Assembly (NCBI RefSeq): GCF_964355755.1
Contig: NC_092671.1
Coordinates: forward strand, 14,674,501-14,738,500
Source: Antedon mediterranea
Lineage: Eukaryota > Echinodermata > Crinoidea > Comatulida > Antedonidae
Reading direction: 5' to 3'
DNA length: 64,000 nucleotides
A program made the translations under genes and the position numbers. Of this stretch, positions 53,758 through 64,000 are shown one piece after another. The number at the start of each line of letters is the position of its first letter. Position 1 is the first letter of the stretch. The notes under the pieces are model-generated. The model saw only the letters and a program-made list of their open reading frames with translations, was not told where the DNA came from and searched no databases.

Positions 53758-56700
53758 CTACTTGCTATCATCATCACTATCTGAACTGCTACTACTAGAA
53801 TCTTCGGAGCTCTCACTATTACTAGACAATTCAGAAGTCTCAATGGCATCTCCAGAACTACTAGAATCTTCGGAGCTCTCACTATTACTGGACAATTCAG
53901 AAGTTTCAGTAACAACTCCAGAGCTACTAACATCTTCAGATCTCTCACTATTATTATTACTGGACAATTCAGAAGTCTCAGTAACAACTCCAGAGCTACT
54001 AGAAACTAAACACTCTCCAACATTGTTCAGGTGTTTTGCCACACCACTGAGTTCTGGTGTTAGCTCAATGTTGGAGTGAAGTAACTTCAGAACAGTGTGT
54101 TTATAAGTGTCTATTGCTTCTTCAGTTTCACCTGAATTCATGAGAGTTTCAACTGCTGTTCCGAATTCCTTAACACCATCAGTATTCAATAATTCTTCTT
54201 CTTCTGCTTCTGAAACTTCATGCAACGAATCACCCTAAATGATAAAATTAAATCTTTTTATATTCTTACATAACAGTGACATTTGGTATAAATGTGAATG
54301 TGCAATTGATTATAAAAAGTCTCTGCGTTTCGATTTGGTTGAGGTGATTTGAAACTTGGGTGGTTTTGTGAAACCAATCACCTTAGACTGCCACTTTATA
54401 ATCGCCTTGCCTGGAATTACTACAGAAGACAGTAAAAAAAAAACATCGAAACATTTCTAACTTGTTTTCCTTTTGGAAACATATGGTGTAACTCATTCCA
54501 TAGTGTTTACTGGTGTTTAACATGCAAACTTTTAAAAAAAGAAGAAAAACTATTTTTTCATTTTAAAGCAAATTCTATACCTGTCTTTTGTTTCTAGCCA
54601 GCACCTTTAGCATGTTTGTCTTTGATGGCTGTAGATCCCACATATAATGCTCCATATCATCAGGTGTGATATCATTCTCCCATGGTTCAGTCACCTATCA
54701 AATTAATGTTTTAAAAAGTAATACCGAAATACAATGAAAACATACCTACAGTTGGTGGAGAAGGGCATGTTAGATACATGAGATAATGGGCTTTTTAACA
54801 ATGAAACTTATTAACTAGCTGTAGAATTTTGTCTCGAACCAATGGCTTCTGAATACATTTAAACCACTGAGCTAGTGATTGTTTAGTACAGTATAATATC
54901 TTAGATTCTACTTACCCAAGACTCATGAAATAATACTGTAAGTAAATACAATGCATAGTCATAATTCTGTTTCCTCAGAGGGCATCTGAAATAGAATGAA
55001 AACATTTAATTACTATATGATTATGGCATCTTAACAATCTTTGACACATGTATTGGCTGATCCACTTAGTATAGCACATGTTTAATCTGTAATTACCTAT
55101 CTGTAGTAATTTTAACTGTGTTGGTTGCTTGATCATATCTTTCACCAACTAGCTGAATAAATTTCCACCGAGCATGTTCATCCAAAGGTATTGAGTCTAG
55201 ATTTACCTAAAAATATTTAAAACAAAGTACAGTTAGAACTGTAGCTTTTAAACCTAACGTAGGAACATCATGTAAATTTGTGATATTCATATATTATTGT
55301 TTACTGCTACATGAACTGGTTACCATGATAACCATACCCTGGGTGTTGTATGCCCGGCGTACACTCGTAAATTGTATTACCACCGCTGAAACTCTAGATC
55401 AGGCAGTGAAATGAAGCAGACATATTGAAGTTTAGTCTTGAGTCTTACAGCATGTTTTACATTCATTGATAACTGTTATTAAGTATGTTGATATAAAGTT
55501 TGCGGTACACCATGTACCGTATATTTCGGTGTATAAGTCGCACCTGTGTATAAGACGCACCCCCAACTGAGAGTAAAATATCGGTATTTTTTATATCGTC
55601 GATGTATAAGACGCACCTTATATTTCATCAAAAAAATGTTTTTTTAAATTGTAATCAATATTATTGTAATAATATATTTTGTTATATCTACAACGGCGTC
55701 CTTTATTTAGGTTTTTTCTTACCTAAGCTCGGCCGCGCCCAGCCTCAACAAGTTCTTTCTAACTTGTTATTCATGAGTTTCGCCGCAACATCGAGTGCAT
55801 GACCGTGTGTGTAACACGCACGTGTGTGGGCTAGCCTCGCTCGATCATTTCGAGAGGGCGCACGTTTTCACCGACAATCGTATTCGATTAGTATCTTTGT
55901 ATCCGAGAAGTGTGTACGCTAGGTCCATGCTATAATCACCTGGAGAATATACTAGTCGAATACCGTACACCATGTGCCACCAAAAGAAGGGCTTGCGCTT
56001 GGGGTACGGCGATCGTGCGTATAACTACTGTATAAATAAATACTATTCCAATCGTACGACGTAAACGTTTACAAATGAAATTTTATCGGAGCGCCATAAT
56101 GAACAAATCTTTTCATCATATTTAGTATAACATCATGCTAAAATGACTTGAAAACTAGGCCTAAGCAGAAGCAGGTTGCCGTTACGTTAGTTAGTTACTG
56201 TAGCTAGGCCTAGCCTACTCAGGCCTAGCAAACGAGGTGACGATAGCCTAGGCCTATGTATAATCTGTGTGGTGAGGCATTTATGTTCGGTGTATAAGAC
56301 GCACCCTTAATTTAGAGGTCAAATTTGCGTGTCAAAAGTGCGACTTATACACCGAAATATACGGTATATTAGTTCTGAAAAGAACCTCTCTCCTAAAGAC
56401 GATCGAAGCATATTGATCGAAACGTCGAGAAACTCAACAGTTCTTTTCAGAACTAATATACGTGGTGTACCGCAAACTTTATATCAACAATTGATTTCGC
56501 CATGCAAACCTTCAAACAATATATTATTAAATACTAATACCAAAGTACTACTACAAAATTCATTGTGCGCATGAAGGGACATTGGAACGTGGTAGATTAT
56601 ATGTCCGACCAGTGACACAATATGCTTAGGTTGTACATGTGGTTGCAAATCATCTTGAAGTACCTTAATTGAAACAATCCTGGCATCAGGATGTCTTAGT

Positions 56701-59225
56701 GAAGGTCCTGAGTGAACGTAGTCCGACAACTCAACTTCCAATGGAAACATCCTCTGACATAGTTCACTATCTTCTTTTAACTTCTCTGGCCACTGAGTAC
56801 ACAATTCTGTATAATAAATTTAAATTGATTTATTCAATATGCTCGTAAAAACTAATACGACAAAACAGAAAATGAGGATAACCCTGTAATTGTTAATAAT
56901 ACAATTAAGGTAGAACTCATACATAGAAACATCTGTATTTTTTGGGGTCCTAAATGGGTCCTCTTAATAGAGACACGTAGTAAACAAACCTGTTAAAATG
57001 AACTGAAAGTAAAACTGAAAAGTATGTTAATTTGTTTTGATTATCATATCAATCAACCAACCAATATTTATAAAAAAAAACACAAATAAATCATAGTTAT
57101 TTAAATCAATTAATTAATTTGAGATTACCTTTCAATGCCGCGCATTGCTTCTTGATCGCCGGAGGGGTAAGATGTAGAAAATTTGGAATCTAATATAAAA
57201 ATCAAAAGTTGACTGTACAATAAAGATCACATATAAAATCTACATAGAAAATAACAATGCATGAAAGAGGGACTGGAAATAAATAGAAAAAATGTGCTTA
57301 ATAAATTTGTTTACCTTTATTAGTTCAGCATTGCCATATTTGTGAGGTGGTATACCCCGTTTTACAGGATACCCCATTCTCAGTGGAAGAGGAACGGCTG
57401 ACCACTTGAAAGAGGCTGCAGTAGGGTACACATTTGACCAATCTTGGTCCTCTTGCATCCTTGACTCTCGAGGATCTGGCAACTTAAAATAATAGATTGA
57501 AAAATGAATCTTGCAGTTGATTGGATGTTTACTGCATGGTAACTTTTTATTTTATTGAATTGTTTTTAATATTCTGCTACCACATATTATTAACATAATT
57601 TATTACTTCAGATAAATAACTAAACACAAACTGCTGTCATTATACAGATTACAGTGATTTTAAGAGATTTAAACTTGAGAATATAAAGATCATATTAGAT
57701 ACTTACAGGACTTTTTCTACGCAGTCTCATATTTAATGCCCTCATGGCCTTGCCTCTTTGAGAATGATGCGAGGATCCTACATATAAGTTATAAAAGAAA
57801 CAATATTTTCTACAGGAAAAAATCAAATGTCATTTCATTGAATACAGTGTATTTACAAACAAACAACATTTCAAATATATATAGGCCATTTTATTCTAGG
57901 CATAAAAATCCCTCTATTATTTATAGCCTAGCCTATATAGATAGCCCATACAGGAGACCTAGCCTCCATAAATATCATGCATGTGTTATGCGCGATTTGA
58001 ACGATTTGCGCAATTTGAAATTGCGCAAAAAAAATCCTTGCGCAATTTGAATTGAAACATGTGTTTCAAATTGCGCAAGCAACGTATTAAATTGCGCAAG
58101 TAATCTGCAAATTGCGCAAGGTTTTTCGACAGATTGTGAAATCATGCACACCCATATTTTTATAGTAATTTCTAAGAATGATTCAAAATTAAAGATAAAT
58201 ATCGCATTTCCTTATTTTAGTAGTGCAAATATTGTTATAAGTTAGCATACCGTCGAAGAACGGACGAAGGAAAACGAAGCGGTGGTGTTCCACCAGACGG
58301 GCGCGGCGCGGGCGGCCGGCTATACTACTCTAGCCTAGCTAGGGTCTGGACTACTGATACTGACTAGGTTACATGGCCTAGCTTAAACTAATATTAAAAA
58401 CTTAAAAAGTGAGTATTAAACATTATCTTCATTGAAATGGTCTTATTTATATAATAAAATACTAAATTTTAAACTCCTCTGCCTAGGCCTAGCCTAGCCA
58501 TGTATGGGAAAATTTACAGTTCGTTTTCAAATTGCGCAAAGGTGTCATATTGCGCAAGAACTATCTTGCGCAATTTACAAATTGTGCAGCGCAATTTAAA
58601 ATTGCGCAAAGATTTTCTTGCGCAATTTGAAATTGCGCAAGTTGATTGCGCAATTTGAAATTGCGCAAGAATTCTTTGCGCAATTTCAAATTGCGCAAGG
58701 ATTTTTTTGCGCAATTTCAAATTGCGCAAATCGTTCAAATCGCGCATAACACATGCAGCCCTCACTCAGGCTCTACTACTAAACTATCTATTCTAGTAGG
58801 CCTACTATATAATAATTGCATTTTTTAAAAAAATATTACTGTGCCAAGAAAGTGATGTTTAGATCAGGACATAGATTTTTTAGAAAAATTTAAAGTTAAG
58901 CTTCTATCTAAGTAGTTATTGAAAAGGCTAAACCTAGGCCTACATAATTCATTTGCATGCGGCTGTCGGTTTTGAATCAACCTCCTCTGGCTGGGCCCAC
59001 ACACAATTTCAATGAATAGGCTAGCTCACCCATGCAGGGGAGCCTACAGAATAAAGTTTACTTACGATCAATTTCAGATTGCACATCAGGTAAAGAAGTT
59101 GAAACAAGCGAACCATAATGACATTGCCTTATCTGCTGATGGAAATTTAAAGAGCTTTTTCTACTACAAACATCTAATAAACCAGGATTTAATGACAGTT
59201 TGTAGAAGCAACGTGAAGCCGACAT
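53758..59225 (-). CDS. MRPS35: Small-subunit mitochondrial ribosomal protein mS35
   Basis: Nine coding exons in order: 59225-59066, 57777-57707, 57482-57315, 57189-57129, 56806-56664, 55206-55097, 54985-54916, 54694-54581 and 54234-53758. They give 457 aa (human 323). Conserved blocks are [75 protein letters not shown] and [18 protein letters not shown]. Exon 1 encodes 53 residues rich in Ser, Arg and Leu with no acidic residue in the first 18, as expected of a mitochondrial targeting peptide. From about residue 377 the protein ends in a Ser/Glu/Asp-rich repeated tail absent from the human protein. Family knowledge: mS35 is a structural protein of the mitoribosome small subunit. Intron 1 holds the TTGCGCAA element and intron 5 a nested transposon. 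Confidence 0.95.
53790..54010 (-). repeat. Coding minisatellite in the MRPS35 tail
   Basis: Three to four in-frame units of roughly 63-75 bp encode variants of [19 protein letters not shown] plus SED. TCTTCGGAGCTCTCACTATT recurs on the plus strand. All unit lengths preserve the frame to the final [13 protein letters not shown]. Confidence 0.9.
55487..56488. repeat. Foldback element, family GTTGATATAAAGTTTGC, copy 3 (split by insertion)
   Basis: The left end GTTGATATAAAGTTTGCGGT at 55487 and the right complement ending at 56488 are perfect. The body has been interrupted at 55517-56364 by another element. Removing that insertion restores a copy of about 150 bp matching 7840-7980. It lies in MRPS35 intron 5. 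Confidence 0.85.
55517..56364. mobile_element. 848-bp DNA transposon with TA target duplication
   Basis: Perfect 27-bp terminal inverted repeats begin CCGTATATTTCGGTGTATA. Subterminal copies of GTATAAGACGCACC follow at both ends. TA is present immediately outside each end (55515-55516 and 56365-56366), and uninterrupted family copies carry a single TA there, so this is a real target duplication. No transposase frame is evident, so it is non-autonomous. TA use suggests Tc1/mariner-type or related mobilisation, which is inference. Confidence 0.88.
57978..58757. mobile_element. 780-bp inverted-repeat element with 18 TTGCGCAA sites
   Basis: The left end TGCATGTGTTATGCGCG and about 70 further bases are mirrored at the right end with one A-run difference. 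The left arm (to about 58105) has six TTGCGCAA palindromes and the right arm (from about 58528) twelve, mostly inside AAATTGCGCAA or TTGCGCAATTT. The central 400 bp is unrelated and has a GC-rich patch near 58290-58320. It lies in MRPS35 intron 1. I see no flanking target duplication. Confidence 0.85.
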
Positions 59226-60060
59226 TATTATTAATGCATATGGAAGTGCGCCCTCTCTAAAAATACAACTGAAAAAACTTTGATATAAAATCTGGCAAAG
59301 TGTAAAGAGTAGTTATATAAATAAAAGCTATATTTTATCTTTATCTTTATCACAATAAAGCTATTTCTTGTGTCCCTGTAGTTACGACAGGCTCAGATTA
59401 ATAGCCTAGGTAGGCCTATATTTTATTCAAATTTAAACAATAAAAAATCCAAATCTAAAAACCGTTACAGAAAACTTCTCTCTAGAATTTGATTATCTTT
59501 TATTAGTCTGCTTATATTACTTTCGCACGTCATCATAATGTTTCTTTATTTCAAAATGTGGTGTATGTAATTTTTTTTTATTTTTCATAATATTTCCTCT
59601 GTATTACACATAAAATTGTAATCGCAAATAAATAAATAATTGCTGTAATTAGAATATCGAATTGTTTGTGTCCTAATAAATATCGCAGACATTTTCAGTG
59701 AAAGATGTACATATTGTTTATTATTCTCCTTAATTTGTTTACAATAAATGCTGTGGGTCTTTTAATTGAATAATTCAGAACAATACAATTCACGATTCAT
59801 CAAATTAAAAAGCAAAAGTATTTAGATTACTTATCAGACCTGTTGCAGATTCCATTATATACCCGTCGATCCTGAGAACATAGCAAACAAGTCTAGCGCC
59901 CTCTATTTTTTAAAAGATTCATAATTTTTATCATTGACATTCATTGAGAGCCCCAGCCTGCGGCATTTTATCGCTATAGATATCCCAACATGCTTCATCC
60001 GCAATGCAGACTTTTAACACGTCATCGAGTTGCACCAGGGTTTAGAATACGCGCTAAGAA
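59226..60060. other. Upstream region of MRPS35, no gene seen
   Basis: AT-rich sequence without a supported exon. It should contain the MRPS35 promoter, close to its start codon, and lies between MRPS35 and the probable divergent promoter at about 60078-60170. Confidence 0.4.
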
Positions 60061-60241
60061 AAGTTTTGCTAAATAAACCAATCAACAACTTACAACAACA
60101 CAGCAACAGAAGTTCCAGCCAATCAGAGTAAAGATAAGCCCAATCCCAATATTAAGCTGTTGTTGACGAAGAAGAACTTAGTGTTGCCATTTTGTAAAGT
60201 GCACTGCGGAGAGAAGACAGCTAAAAAAGAGACGATAGTAG
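60061..60241 (+). promoter_or_regulatory. CCAAT promoter and possible 5' exon of an unidentified plus-strand transcript
   Basis: CCAAT boxes at 60078-60082 and 60119-60123 (AGCCAATCAGAG) precede a stretch of balanced composition ending in a good donor, GATAGTAG then gtaggt at 60242. No long frame is present, so this would be an untranslated first exon of a gene to the right or of a non-coding RNA. Possible acceptors are at 60546, 60778 and 60821. The evidence is compositional only. Confidence 0.4.
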
Positions 60242-61080
60242 GTAGGTGTTGCTGAGGCAACTTGAAGCTAATATATCATACCAAATTGTCATAGTTCATA
60301 AAATTCGTAAAATAAATGTATAAAAAGAAAATATTGAGGATATCTGAAATTGAACTTTCTTTTGAATTGTTGTTAATATTGCTAATATGTATCTTCTAGG
60401 CCTAGACCTCTCTCCTATTACAATTATTGATTGACTCATCTATAACTACACACAGGCCCCACTACTGTTTTGTACTATTATTCTTTCTTTAAAAGCTGTA
60501 AGCTGTATAAAGACCAATATTTTAATAGTTTGATGTTTCTTTGCAGGTTTGACTTCAAATTTAAATAATGTTTTTTACTACAAATTTGGTAGTTTTCGTC
60601 TGCCTACTTGAGTATCTTGATGTTGTGCTCTTCATGTGAAAGTTGATGTCCAGAAAAGGCATCCAAAACATAGTAAGATCTAACAAATAAAACCAATTCA
60701 AACTAACATATATATATATAATTGCAAAATGTATATAATTTATATCTATATGTTAGTTTATGGTTTATTATTTTACAGGTATACTAACATATTAGAGTAA
60801 GTTTATTTTTTATTTTTATAGGTCGATGAACCAGAATTTCACCCCTTCACATCATCCACACACAAATACTATATAATATATTATATAATCTATATAATAT
60901 AAAATATGTATTTGTATGTATCCTTATGTTGTATCATGCATTGATATAGGTTTTGAATATGCCATGTTTACCTAATAATTTATTTATACTTCAAGTTGTC
61001 TTATATAATTTTTATATATATATATATTTATGCATTGTTCAATATCATTAAATAAGTAATTCTGAGTATGTATATACCTG

Positions 61081-61272
61081 TTTATATAACATATATTATA
61101 CAAATAATGAATGTTTATGAGTGCAATGGTACAAATAATGGCACGAGGTGAATGATGAAAGGTTATATCAACGAGGCAAAGCCGAGTTGATATAACCTTT
61201 CATCATTCACCAAGTGCCATTATTTGTACCATTACACGAATACAAAACATTCATTATTTGTTTTATATAACA
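61081..61272. repeat. Long-stem foldback element
   Basis: Two arms of about 85 bp are inverted copies with few mismatches (AATGGTACAAATAATGGCAC and GTGCCATTATTTGTACCATT; GGTTATATCAAC and GTTGATATAACC) around a small loop near 61173-61185. The outermost ends TTATATAACAT are also shared. A transcript through it would form a long hairpin. Confidence 0.88.
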
Positions 61273-62089
61273 TCTAGACATTTTTTTTTCGTACACAAAA
61301 ATGTTTCAAAAAGTACTATTTAACGATCGTTGAATAGTGCGTACTATTGCACGCCATGTGACCCACATTCGTCCAATCAAATGACAGGAATTTATATAGG
61401 TGTTATATAAAGTATAATAATATACACATTATGTTATATATAACATTTTATATAATCTAATAAACTTTTTGCACAATAGGATAAATTTTGTTTTAGTTAC
61501 TAACACACACAAGAAGCCAAAAGAGAGAATATTCTTTGATTTTACTGATTATTATGCATGTTCTGATTTCATATACAAACAATATTTTGAATTATTATAA
61601 CTACATGTTGGTTTCACTGTTAAAGATGCTTTGTGGACACTAGCTTCACTCTATCTAGAGCAAACATCAATTGCAACCCACTTAGTGGAACATGCTTATA
61701 ATATTTTAACAGAAGATGAATTATTATTTAAATAATATTTATATTATGTTATTTGATTTTTACTAACTCTTTAGATAATGCATGATACAACACCCAGAGT
61801 GCAATCCCCTATTCCTTGCACACTGGTTTATTTCTAGCCCTATTTTTGTTTAAAGAAAACGGAAGCACAAAGGTAAGTTACTAACGCAGCAAGACATCGC
61901 TTCGAGCACCCAAGCTTCAAAACAAGTAAGATTTAGCTGCTAGGCTTGTTACTTAAGGTTTTGCCATGATGTTTAATGGTATCTTGTGGTATCAATTTGT
62001 AGTCTCTTGTTACTATCGTCCATGTCCTTTCATGTTCATGGTTTGCTCTAGTTGTTTTTTCGCAAGTTCGCTATCATTTTTTGGTAATT

Positions 62090-62144
62090 CACAGTTCATG
62101 TGAGCAGTATAGGTTGACAACCTACACTGCTAATGTGAACTGTG
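62090..62144 (+). repeat. Hairpin in tandem repeat, copy 1
   Basis: CACAGTTCATGTGAGCAGTA and the complementary TACACTGCTAATGTGAACTG form a 27-bp stem with about four mismatches and a very small loop. A second copy is at 62426-62480, and partial copies near 62568 and 63246. Confidence 0.75.
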
Positions 62145-62149
62145 TTGTC

Positions 62150-63910
62150 TATATTATAATGCGCGGTTGTTTACTCGGATTATAAATAAATTTCAATATA
62201 AAAAATAGTCTTTGTGTCATTTTTCTTTCATATCATAACATAATTGGTAATTTTTCTCTATTTTTTGAATAAAATTTCAACAAAATGTTTCTGTGTCTTA
62301 TTTTTGTATTATAGAAAACATTCACAATACATTTAGGGAAAACAAATTTTCAATAAAGGTTGAAGATATTGTCTGTGTCTATTTATTTCGTTTCTTTGCA
62401 AGTACTCTATCATCTTCTGGTAATTCACAGTTCATGTAAACAATATAGGTTGACAACCTACACTGCTAATGTGAATTGTGTTGTCTATATAATGCGTGGT
62501 TGTTTACTCCGTAAACAACCACCACAAAATAAATAAATCGACATTTTTAAAATAGTCTTTATAGTCAACACTGCTCATGTGAACTGTGTTGTCTATATAC
62601 ATTAATGCATGGTTTGTTTACTGTGATCATAAATAAAAACAATTTTTAAAATAGACTTTTTCTCATTTTTTGTTCATATTATAATAACATGCCCTTTTTT
62701 TTCTAGTTTTCAAATAAAATGTCTTCAACACAAAATGTTTCTGTGTTTTATTTTGTATCTACTGAAAACATTCTCAATACATTTAGGAAAAAAGAAAAAA
62801 GGATCATTAAATTAAAATTTTAAAAATAGTCTTTGTCTCATTTTTTTCTTATCATTATAACATGCCCCTTTTTTCTCTAGTTTTCAAATAAAATTTTTAC
62901 ACAAAATGTTTCTGTGTCTTAATTTTGTCTCTTGGGAAAACTTTCACAATACATTTAGGAAAAAAGAATCATAAGTAAATTAACATTTAAAAAAATAGTC
63001 TTTGTCTCATTTTTTTTCATATCATTATAACATGCCATCTTTTTCTCTAGTTTAATAAAATGTCTTCAACACAAAATGTTTCTGTGTCTTATTATTGTCA
63101 CATACATTAAGGCAAAAAAGAAAAAAGTCATTTAAAATAAATATTGTCTATGTGTCTATTTATTTCATTATTTAAACAAAAAATCATAATCTTTTTACTA
63201 TCGTTTGTGTACTTTCATGTTCATGATTTTCAACAATATTAGTTAATTCACTGTTCATGTGAGCAGATAGATTGTATATATAATTCTGATTGAACATTTG
63301 TACATTCCAAGTTTAATTTGATCATAAATAAATTTAATAAAGTGTCCTTTTGTTTCACAACACATACCAATTTTCAAATAAATTTTCAACAAATAAAAAG
63401 TTTCTGTATGTTTTTTTGCATTCACAATACAATTAATAAAATGGTGTCATAGGTCATAGGTCATAGGTCATTTTAAATAAATGTTGAATAAATGTTTTTG
63501 TGTCTATGTGTGGTATAGTTCCCTTTTTTTATAAAGTTATTCAAAGCAGGACATAATTGTGGTTGTTGTTAAATAAAATGGAACTAATTCATGTTTTGCT
63601 GTCTTATTTCGGTAGTAAATAATATAATAGAACAAACAAATTATTAATTCTTTTATTTCAACAATATTTATTGAAGCTGATTGTTGTCGGCAATGACTGC
63701 AAGCTTATTCCTATTCTACTAGATTGGGTCAATTTTGAATGATAATAAATTGAATAAATAAAATGTCTTTGTGTCAATTTATTTCTTGGTTTCAAAATTC
63801 ATTCACAATATCATTGAATTTACATCTTGTTCATAATAGAAAATTCCTGAATAGTTTGTTTCAAAAGAAAATAGAAAAAATATGGTTTTGTGTGTTTATT
63901 TTTAAGTAGA
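62150..63910 (+). repeat. Tandem array of about 83-bp units with AATAAA and GT-rich motifs
   Basis: Motifs of the form TGTTTCTGTGTCTTA or AGTCTTTGTGTCAT recur near 62213, 62292, 62374, 62742, 62831, 62913, 63000, 63083, 63151, 63500 and 63770, with typical spacing 79-89 bp. Many are preceded by AATAAA. At least 16 AATAAA hexamers occur. Two alternating unit types (one with CATTATAACATGCC, one with CACAATACATTTAGG) make a higher-order period of about 165 bp. Units decay to the right. Confidence 0.75.
62426..62480 (+). repeat. Hairpin in tandem repeat, copy 2
   Basis: The same fold as 62090-62144, exactly 336 bp downstream, with three substitutions in the left arm. The flanks (CTATCAT, TTGGTAATTCACAG-like) are also repeated, so a unit of 336 bp was duplicated. 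Confidence 0.7.
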
Positions 63911-64000
63911 GTGAAATATTTCATTTAAATGGTATTAGCTTTTTTATGATTGATTTTTAATTTTCCCAATAAATTGTAAACAAAAACCAACATTTCTGGG

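Noticed and set aside
53732-54079. Plus-strand open frame opposite the MRPS35 tail
   Set aside because: It is a reverse-strand shadow of the acidic serine repeats, rich in Leu and Ser for that reason only.
56484-56663. Continuation of the MRPS35 exon 5 frame past 56664
   Set aside because: The protein there loses similarity to mS35 and runs into a foldback element. The donor at 56663 joins exactly to the exon at 55206, restoring the conserved sequence.
58255-58335. GC-rich open stretch on the minus strand ending in a donor-like site, phase-compatible with MRPS35 exon 2
   Set aside because: It has no start codon in frame before a stop, lies inside the TTGCGCAA element, and a better first exon with ATG and targeting-peptide composition exists at 59225-59066.
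58513-58830. Open frames encoding NLKLRK or QIAQ repeats around the TTGCGCAA element
   Set aside because: They are translations of the palindromic repeat and occur on both strands.

Overview
This is a eukaryotic, intron-rich, AT-rich chromosome segment from an animal. The genes are deuterostome-like: they line up almost end to end with vertebrate proteins but have short exons and many small foldback repeats. The abundant low-complexity CTAG/GGCC motifs and the repeat style resemble marine invertebrate deuterostomes, most likely an echinoderm. The class cannot be fixed from sequence alone. No open frame spans a whole gene, so the genes below were assembled exon by exon from splice sites (all GT-AG), reading-frame phase and protein similarity recalled from memory.

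Six protein genes are supported. From left to right: ODF3/CIMAP1-like (+, 839-2244, with a second alternative last exon at 3778-3873); SYCP1, the synaptonemal complex transverse-filament protein (-, 24 coding exons, 14678 to 5794, 1049 aa); a melatonin-receptor-like class A GPCR (+, two exons, 15799-18676, 362 aa); TBC1D15-type Rab GAP (-, 15 exons, 42948 to 34375, 637 aa); RAB21 (+, 7 exons, 43491-50008, 223 aa); and mitochondrial ribosomal protein MRPS35 (-, 9 exons, 59225 to 53758, 457 aa). All have consistent exon phases and no internal stop codon.

Layout: ODF3 and SYCP1 are convergent. SYCP1 and the GPCR are divergent across a CTAG-rich and CpG-rich 1.1 kb. TBC1D15 and RAB21 are head to head, 542 bp apart, with adjacent AP-1 and CRE sites between them. 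This is a Rab gene beside a Rab-GAP gene, a neighbourhood that also exists on human chromosome 12q21. RAB21 and MRPS35 are convergent. Between the GPCR and TBC1D15 lie 15.7 kb in which I see no gene but several repeats and a striking cluster of perfect CRE palindromes. The last 4.8 kb holds a probable promoter and unidentified 5' exon, then an 83-bp-periodic tandem array rich in polyadenylation hexamers and containing hairpins.

The most unusual non-genic structures are: a 780-bp inverted-repeat element in MRPS35 intron 1 carrying 18 copies of the palindrome TTGCGCAA, the C/EBP-type site; a transposon nested inside a foldback element with an exact TA target duplication (55487-56488); a perfect 57-bp palindrome at 24969; a 1.1-kb element with CRE sites exactly 178 bp apart; and the polyadenylation-cassette array at the right end.
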